A stretch of DNA of 10,254 nucleotides from Halanaerobiales bacterium (GTDB taxonomy: Bacteria; Bacillota; Halanaerobiia; Halanaerobiales; M55B127). The notes beneath the pieces were generated by a model. It was not told where the DNA came from. It saw only the letters and a list, made by a program, of their open reading frames with translations, and did not search any database. Positions 6,428 to 10,254 of the stretch are shown here, in pieces (the stretch's first letter is position 1; each line of letters begins with the position of its first letter). The position numbers and the translations under genes were made by a program. The DNA lies in NCBI GenBank assembly GCA_021736965.1, contig JAIPEV010000051.1, forward strand, positions 1 to 10,254. Reading direction: 5' to 3'.

Positions 6428-6589
6428 CGCTATCTAACTCATATTTTTCTTCTATAGTTCTGCAGTTCTGCGCATTAGGTCTAAGTAAGTCAATGTAGAT
6501 TCTTCCTTAACAGAGTATATTCTTGCTATATTTTCAAGTTCATCTTTCCAGTTTTCAGGTATAGAAATATTAATTTGAACATTTTTCAT
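6420..6589 (-). pseudogene. Frameshifted small ribbon-helix-helix-like IS accessory gene
   Basis: From ATG 6589, with ribosome site AGAGGTG, the frame encodes 45 residues starting MKNVQINISIPENWK and stops at TAG 6454-6452. A tandem AGTTCTGC duplication (6456-6463 and 6464-6471, plus strand) shifts the frame near the end. With one copy removed, the protein continues after residue 42 as IEEKYELDSDE and stops at TAA 6422-6420, giving 53 residues. The N-terminal strand (VQINISIP) followed by two helices fits a ribbon-helix-helix DNA-binding protein, but the fold is an inference. The restored stop overlaps the tnpA start by 8 nt, so the two genes were coupled. A role as regulator or partner of the transposase is likely but unproven. 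The truncated 45-residue product could still be made. Confidence 0.7.
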
Positions 6590-6612
6590 TAGGCACCTCT
6601 TTTTGCATATTG

Positions 6613-6641
6613 ATTGTATTCTAGTAGATTAAATGTGTCAA
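6613..6641 (-). promoter_or_regulatory. Strong SigA promoter of the IS remnant
   Basis: Minus-strand TTGACA (6641-6636) and TACAAT (6618-6613) are spaced 17 nt apart, about 25 nt before the accessory-gene start codon. No terminator is apparent between this promoter and the hydrolase stop at 5362, so it may also transcribe the hydrolase. Confidence 0.8.
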
Positions 6642-6678
6642 TAGGATAAAGTGTCTTATAGAAACTTGGGGGGATATT

Positions 6679-6717
6679 ATATTTTTTTAACAATATTTAA
6701 TTACATTAAAAAAATAT
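6679..6717. repeat. 12-bp A/T inverted repeat
   Basis: ATATTTTTTTAA (6679-6690) is repeated exactly in inverse as TTAAAAAAATAT (6706-6717) around a 15-nt AT-rich spacer. It lies between the IS promoter and the structured segment. It could extrude as a weak hairpin. Its meaning is unknown, and A/T composition raises the odds of chance. Confidence 0.5.
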
Positions 6718-6805
6718 CGACATTCATCCAGAGGGCAAGCCTATCTAGTTTTCTACCGATAAAAGCTATAACTGTCCTAAACTAGCTATTTATTTTGGTC
6801 TTCAT
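6718..6805. other. Gene-free segment with alternative RNA folds
   Basis: No open frame is convincing here. On the plus strand a hairpin TATCTAG-TTTT-CTA(CC)GATA (6742-6761) and a hairpin AGCTA/TAGCT (6764-6768 with 6783-6787) compete with a longer 7-bp pairing of CTAGTTT (6745-6751) with AAACTAG (6779-6785). The complementary folds exist on the minus strand, where this would be the IS left-end leader. No known RNA family is assigned. Confidence 0.35.
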
Positions 6806-6828
6806 CCCATAATCTTTTGAAGATTAGG
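6806..6828 (-). repeat. Imperfect hairpin with unpaired T, probable IS left-end recognition site
   Basis: On the minus strand CC-TAATCTT-CAA-AAGATTA-T-GG folds into a 7-bp stem with a 3-nt loop, one unpaired T on the 3' side, then a GC-rich base. TnpA of the related IS608 recognises a subterminal hairpin with exactly such an extrahelical T. The position, 5' of the tnpA remnant, fits the left end. Confidence 0.6.
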
Positions 6829-6881
6829 TTATTAAATTTTAAAAACCAATATAAAACAGCTATTAAAATCAATTAAAAACT

Positions 6882-6910
6882 AAGGGGGCCGTCTCTCGAC
6901 GGCCTTTTTT
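6882..6910. terminator. GC-rich terminator hairpin after cssS
   Basis: GGCCGTC (6887-6893) pairs with GACGGCC (6898-6904) around a TCTC loop. On the plus strand six Ts follow at once (6905-6910). On the minus strand the stem is followed by CCCTTAGTTTTT, a delayed U-tract. It lies 7 nt past the kinase stop codon and probably ends that operon. The better U-tract nevertheless faces the plus strand, so it may act in both directions. Confidence 0.8.
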
Positions 6911-6916
6911 CTGTTT

Positions 6917-8284
6917 TTAATTTTGAGGAGGAAGATTTATATAAAAAGATACACCTTGGCTTTCATTTTCAACCCATATCTTTCCATCATGAAGTTCAAT
7001 AATAAACTTAGCTATCGCTAATCCTAAACCAAAGTCGCCTTCTTCACCTTTTTGAAATTTATTAAATATCTTTTCCTTATTTTCTTCTTTAATTTGAGGG
7101 CCATCATTAAATACCCTTATTACAATACTTTCATCTTTTTCATATAAATCAATAACTATTTCATTTTCGGCATATTTTAACTGATTATCGAATAAGTTAT
7201 CTAACACTACTCCTAACTTTTCTTTATCACACTTGCAATTAATCTCATCTATATTTAACTTCCAGTCAATATACACATTACGCCACTCAAATCTATTGAC
7301 CTTTTTTAAGATCAAATCATTTAAACTTACCTCTTCTATCTGTAATGATTGATTTGCAAGATGATCTATCTTTGTAATATTGAGCAATGAATGTACATTT
7401 TTTTCCATTTTGAAAGTCTCATCTTCAATTTTTTGTAAAGTTTCAACTCTTTTCTCTTTCGGTATAATTCCATCTAAGAGAGATTGTATATAACTTCTTA
7501 TTACCATAATCGGAGTTTTTAATTCATGGGAAGCTTCCTGTAAAAACTCCTGCTGTTTTTCATCCCTTTTTATTAACTGTTTTCGCATCCAGTCTATAGT
7601 CTTACCTAATTTACCTATTTCATCATTTCTCTTAAGATTGACAGGTATATCCCATTTTTTATTGGCTATATTTTTAACCTTACTTTCCAACCTCTTCAAA
7701 GGCCTGGTTAGATAACGGGCTAATAGTAAAGAAGCTAACCAAGTTACCACTGATATGACAAGTAGCAATCTTAATATCTGTTTAAATATCTCATCTACTA
7801 GATTGTCTCTATAAGTCCCCGAAATATATGAAACTAAAAAATATGTATTACCGTTTATTTTAATGTCTTTTATTCGATAAAACAGGACTCTATCTCCCAA
7901 TTTTTTCTGATAGTTCTCATTTTCTGTAACTTGATTTATGGCATCTTCAACAAAAACCTGACCAAACTGCACAGGAGTATTCCCTCCAATTTTTAATCCT
8001 TCTTTAGTAATCAGAGTATGTCTTACAATCCGAAAAGAAGGACTTCTAAATTCTTCATTATTAAAAGTTGAAGGAAAATATTGAAAAAACCCCTCCCCTA
8101 TATTTCCGTAATTTAACAAATATTCTTGTGCATCTTCTAAACGTGCATAGGTCTCTCTTGTAAAAGAAGACCTTAAAACAATAGGAATAATTATTGAAAG
8201 AATAATTGCTATTCCACCTAAGATTAATCCTAATATAATCCAGATTTGAAATGAAAGTGATTTATTCTTAAAATTAAATCTCAT
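6917..8284 (-). CDS. cssS: CssS-like sensor histidine kinase
   Basis: This 455-residue membrane kinase is paired with the adjacent regulator. Segments in order are TM1 (about 11-38), an extracytoplasmic sensor region (about 40-165), TM2 (168-188) and HAMP (188-240). The H-box EASHELKTPI has phospho-accepting H253, the N-box is LDNLFDNQLKYA, the G1 box is NDGP (393-396), the F-box is IFNKFQKG and the G2 box is GLGLA (419-423). The opening KNKSLSFQIWIILG and the H-box to N-box segment resemble Bacillus CssS, the secretion-stress kinase, as I remember it. I chose ATG 8284, which overlaps the regulator stop by 11 nt. A further ATG at 8314 would add ten residues but lacks a ribosome site and would give a 41-nt overlap. 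Orthology to cssS is likely. The signal sensed here is inferred. Confidence 0.85.
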   Translation of the reverse strand: MRFNFKNKSLSFQIWIILGLILGGIAIILSIIIPIVLRSSFTRETYARLEDAQEYLLNYGNIGEGFFQYFPSTFNNEEFRSPSFRIVRHTLITKEGLKIGGNTPVQFGQVFVEDAINQVTENENYQKKLGDRVLFYRIKDIKINGNTYFLVSYISGTYRDNLVDEIFKQILRLLLVISVVTWLASLLLARYLTRPLKRLESKVKNIANKKWDIPVNLKRNDEIGKLGKTIDWMRKQLIKRDEKQQEFLQEASHELKTPIMVIRSYIQSLLDGIIPKEKRVETLQKIEDETFKMEKNVHSLLNITKIDHLANQSLQIEEVSLNDLILKKVNRFEWRNVYIDWKLNIDEINCKCDKEKLGVVLDNLFDNQLKYAENEIVIDLYEKDESIVIRVFNDGPQIKEENKEKIFNKFQKGEEGDFGLGLAIAKFIIELHDGKIWVENESQGVSFYINLPPQN

Positions 8285-8957
8285 CCTTCTGCACCAACCT
8301 GTACCCGTGACCATATATTGTTTCTATTCTTAAATCGGGCAATTTCTTTCTTAACCTACGAATTAGATCATCGACAACTCTATCTGATCCATAATAATTT
8401 CGGCCCCAGACATTATTTAATATCTGGTCTCTAGTTAAGGCATGAAATATATTGTTTAGAAAAAATACTAATAAGTCAAATTCTCTTACTGTGAGATCCT
8501 TTCTCTGTTCTTTATCTATTATTTTAACAACCCGGCTTTTAGGATTTACCATATATTTTCCATATTTTATTTCTTTTTGTTTTTCTTTTTCTCCATATAT
8601 TCTTTTTATAATTTTTTTAATTCTAATAACAAGTTCTCGTGGAGAAAAAGGTTTTGCAATATAATCATCACTGCCTTTTTCAAGTCCTGTAATTCGATCC
8701 AGATCTTGATCTCGAGCTGATATGAAAATAACAGGAATTTCAAAATTATCATCTTTTATCTGATCTATGAGTTCAAACCCATCAATATCTGGTAGCATGA
8801 TATCTAATACCCAAATATCGGGCCTCTCTTTTATAGCCTGAACAGCTGAAAAACCATCATGAAATGATTTAACATTCCACCCCTCATTTTCTAAATACGA
8901 GGTCAATATTGGATTTAGACTTTTATCATCTTCTACAAGATATACACTGTAGGACAT
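8274..8957 (-). CDS. cssR: CssR-like OmpR/PhoB-family response regulator
   Basis: The 227-residue cytoplasmic regulator has a receiver domain (1-118) and a winged-helix OmpR-type DNA-binding domain (about 130-224). Receiver residues are the acidic pocket E9-D10-D11, phospho-accepting D52 (VLDIMLPDIDG), S80 (FISARD) and K102-P103. The DNA-binding part carries LTVREFDLL, the recognition helix DRVVDDLIRRLRKKL and the wing IETIYGHGYRL. The strings MSYSVYLVEDD, YLENEGWNVKSF and SDRVVDDLIRRLRKKLP are close to Bacillus CssR as I remember it, which controls HtrA-type quality-control proteases under secretion stress. Start ATG has an AAGGTGA ribosome site. The gene is 39 nt after the permease and overlaps the kinase by 11 nt. 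It probably regulates this operon as well as distant targets, but the operon promoter lies outside the window. Confidence 0.88.
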   Translation of the reverse strand: MSYSVYLVEDDKSLNPILTSYLENEGWNVKSFHDGFSAVQAIKERPDIWVLDIMLPDIDGFELIDQIKDDNFEIPVIFISARDQDLDRITGLEKGSDDYIAKPFSPRELVIRIKKIIKRIYGEKEKQKEIKYGKYMVNPKSRVVKIIDKEQRKDLTVREFDLLVFFLNNIFHALTRDQILNNVWGRNYYGSDRVVDDLIRRLRKKLPDLRIETIYGHGYRLVQKDEI

Positions 8958-8996
8958 TTTTTATCACCTTCAAACATTAATAATTTTTTTGATCAT

Positions 8997-10208
8997 TTAC
9001 TCATAACTTAAAGCATCCACCGGATCCAGCTTTGAAGCCCTATAAGCAGGATAAATACCAAAAAACATCCCTACTATCAATGAAAAAGAAAATGCTATAA
9101 AGACTATTGACGAGGAAATTACAAATGGCCAACCACCAACCTGTGCTACAAAATAGGCACCTAGTCCACCTAAGATTATTCCTATTATTCCTCCAAAACT
9201 GCTTAAAGTGAGAGATTCAATAATAAACTGGACTAAGATATCTCTTTTTTTAGCCCCCAGTGCTTTTCTAATACCTATTTCTTTAGTTCTTTCAGTAACA
9301 GATACCAACATAATATTCATAATCCCAATTCCACCAACCAAAAGGGAGATTGCTGCAATACCAATTAACATTAACTTCATAGTATTAGTTACATTATTTA
9401 TTGTATCTAAAAGTTGATCCTGACTAAAAATATTATAACTTTCATCTTCTGATAAATAATTATCTAAAACATATTCTATTTCTTGTAAAGCTAAATTCGC
9501 ATTTTCACTAGAGTTAGCCTGTGCTATAAAATTACTTATGTAATTACTGTTACTTATTTTATTCATAAAAGTTGAAATCGGCATATAGGCCTGGTTGTTT
9601 AAATCGCCGGTAAGCCCCCGTCCTTTTTCTTCCATAACCCCAATAACTTTAAAAATGTGATTGGTATTATTAATATTAAACTTTATATTTTCACCTACTG
9701 GATTGGTTTCTGGAAACAATTCTTCTTTTAGAGCTGACCCTAATACAATAACATTGGTACTATTTTCTAAATCGTAATCAGAAAAAAATATTCCTTGGGT
9801 AGGGTAGTATTTATTTATAACCTGATAGTATTCTTCTGTACCTACTATACTTGCTTGATAATTATTATCACCTTTAATAAATAATCCACTACGGCTGTCA
9901 TTAGGAATTACTTTTTTTACATTCGGGCTGTTTTCTTCTATATTTTCACCTAAATCCAATGTGAAAAGATCCTGCGAGGATTTACTTATACTCCCTGCAC
10001 CACCCCTGCTGATTCCAGGACTTATATTGATTAAATTAGAACCAAGATCTGAAATCTGTGAAGTTATCTGAACCTGAGATCCAGAAGCTATTGAAACCAC
10101 AGCAATCACAGCACTAACTCCAATTATAATACCTAGCATCGAAAGTAAGGTTCTTAATTTATTGGAATAAAGACTCTGAATAGCAATCTTGATAGTTTCA
10201 TATATCAT
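8997..10208 (-). CDS. MacB-type ABC transporter permease (FtsX-like)
   Basis: This 403-residue membrane subunit has the standard MacB/FtsX layout: TM1 (21-43), a large extracytoplasmic MacB-PCD domain (about 45-270), then three C-terminal membrane segments (about 278-302, 330-356, 364-388). The cytoplasmic signature VGGIGIMNIMLVSVTERTKE is followed by IGIRKALGAKKRDI (291-324), and the end reads YPAYRASKLDPVDALSYE. Such permeases use ATP hydrolysis on the inner face to move or extrude substrates outside the membrane (mechanotransmission), usually with a MacA-like adaptor. The ATG overlaps the stop of the upstream ATPase by 4 nt (ATGA). No strong ribosome site precedes it, which fits translational coupling. 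The substrate is unknown. Linkage to CssRS suggests export or detoxification at the envelope. Confidence 0.92.
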   Translation of the reverse strand: MIYETIKIAIQSLYSNKLRTLLSMLGIIIGVSAVIAVVSIASGSQVQITSQISDLGSNLINISPGISRGGAGSISKSSQDLFTLDLGENIEENSPNVKKVIPNDSRSGLFIKGDNNYQASIVGTEEYYQVINKYYPTQGIFFSDYDLENSTNVIVLGSALKEELFPETNPVGENIKFNINNTNHIFKVIGVMEEKGRGLTGDLNNQAYMPISTFMNKISNSNYISNFIAQANSSENANLALQEIEYVLDNYLSEDESYNIFSQDQLLDTINNVTNTMKLMLIGIAAISLLVGGIGIMNIMLVSVTERTKEIGIRKALGAKKRDILVQFIIESLTLSSFGGIIGIILGGLGAYFVAQVGGWPFVISSSIVFIAFSFSLIVGMFFGIYPAYRASKLDPVDALSYE

Positions 10209-10254
10209 GCTACCACATCTTCTTTTATCATTCCGTCTACTAGTTTAATAGTCC
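10205..10254 (-). CDS. ABC transporter ATP-binding protein, C-terminal end (partial)
   Basis: Only the last 15 codons are inside the window, reading TIKLVDGMIKEDVVA and then TGA. This matches the C-terminal pattern of MacB/LolD-family ATPases (a strand ending in hxDGxIxxD). The stop overlaps the permease ATG by 4 nt, the usual junction for ATPase-permease pairs. The catalytic motifs lie outside the window, so the call rests on context and this short tail. Confidence 0.7.
   Translation of the reverse strand, partial: TIKLVDGMIKEDVVA

Larger units (their letters stand above)
6251..6830 (-). mobile_element. Decayed IS200/IS605-family insertion sequence (left part)
   Basis: In transcription order this stretch holds a subterminal hairpin (6806-6828), a gene-free segment, a strong promoter (6613-6641), a small accessory gene and the start of tnpA. 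Both genes are disrupted, and no right end or TnpB-type gene is seen before the hydrolase. The outer boundary near 6830 is estimated from the hairpin. Elements of this family have no terminal inverted repeats or target duplication to mark an exact end. Confidence 0.65.

Noticed and set aside
6733..6787. Plus-strand order GGGCAAGCC, hairpin, AAAGCTA, GTCCTAAA, TAGC resembling a c-di-GMP-I (GEMM) riboswitch
   Set aside because: The hairpin loop is TTTT rather than a GNRA tetraloop, the conserved ACGC before AAAGC is missing, and there is no 3' GGGTTACCG-like closing part or plus-strand gene downstream. The likeness is probably chance. A covariance-model search would settle it.
8285..8314. Ten-codon N-terminal extension of the kinase from ATG 8314
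   Set aside because: No ribosome site precedes it, the extension would overlap the regulator by 41 nt, and kinase homology begins near the later ATG at 8284.
8452..8664. Plus-strand open frame of 70 codons
   Set aside because: It is antisense to the highly conserved receiver and DNA-binding domains of the response regulator, and it has no recognisable protein features.
9208..9417. Plus-strand open frame of 69 codons
   Set aside because: It lies antisense within the conserved MacB permease C-terminal region, and its hydrophobicity mirrors the membrane helices of the true gene.

Overview
The window is strongly AT-rich. Every convincing gene lies on the minus strand, Shine-Dalgarno sequences are strong (AGGAGG-type), GTG starts occur, and promoters match the SigA consensus. 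This suggests a low-GC Firmicute. The style fits an anaerobic, Halanaerobium-like clostridial relative, but that is an inference and no marker gene here fixes the taxon. In transcription order (high to low coordinate) there are four blocks.

Block 1 (10254-6917) is a tight operon. It holds the last 15 codons of a MacB/LolD-type ABC ATPase, a MacB-type FtsX permease, a CssR-like OmpR-family response regulator and a CssS-like sensor kinase. Gene ends overlap by 4 and 11 nt at two junctions. CssRS senses secretion or envelope stress in Bacillus, so here the sensor is probably co-transcribed with an exporter. A GC-rich hairpin at 6882-6910 closes the block.

Block 2 (about 6830-6251) is a decayed IS200/IS605-type insertion sequence. 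It keeps a hairpin with an unpaired T at the presumed left end, a strong promoter (TTGACA-17-TACAAT), a small ribbon-helix-helix-like accessory gene and the start of TnpA. The accessory gene is broken by an 8-bp tandem duplication, and TnpA by a nonsense codon and truncation. The remnant runs directly into an alpha/beta hydrolase gene (6246-5362), which may be read from the IS promoter. A terminator follows it (5307-5341).

Block 3 (5285-2193) is a self-contained YtrA-type operon: a consensus promoter, a dyad operator, a GntR/YtrA-family repressor, an ABC ATPase, an ABC-2 permease and a membrane-anchored DUF4097 protein. That protein carries nine tyrosines spaced exactly 18 residues apart, which suggests a very regular beta-solenoid. 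Genes overlap by 8 and 4 nt, then are 13 nt apart, and a stem-loop lies downstream. The likely role is response to cell-envelope stress or antimicrobials.

Block 4 (2118-61) holds a DNA-3-methyladenine glycosylase I (tag), a hemolysin III/TrhA-family membrane protein and a GNAT acetyltransferase that starts with GTG directly after the trhA stop codon.

The most notable items are the 18-residue solenoid protein in the YtrA-type operon, the accessory gene overlapping tnpA in the IS remnant, and the structured gene-free stretch ending in a terminator whose best U-tract is on the plus strand although no plus-strand gene is visible.
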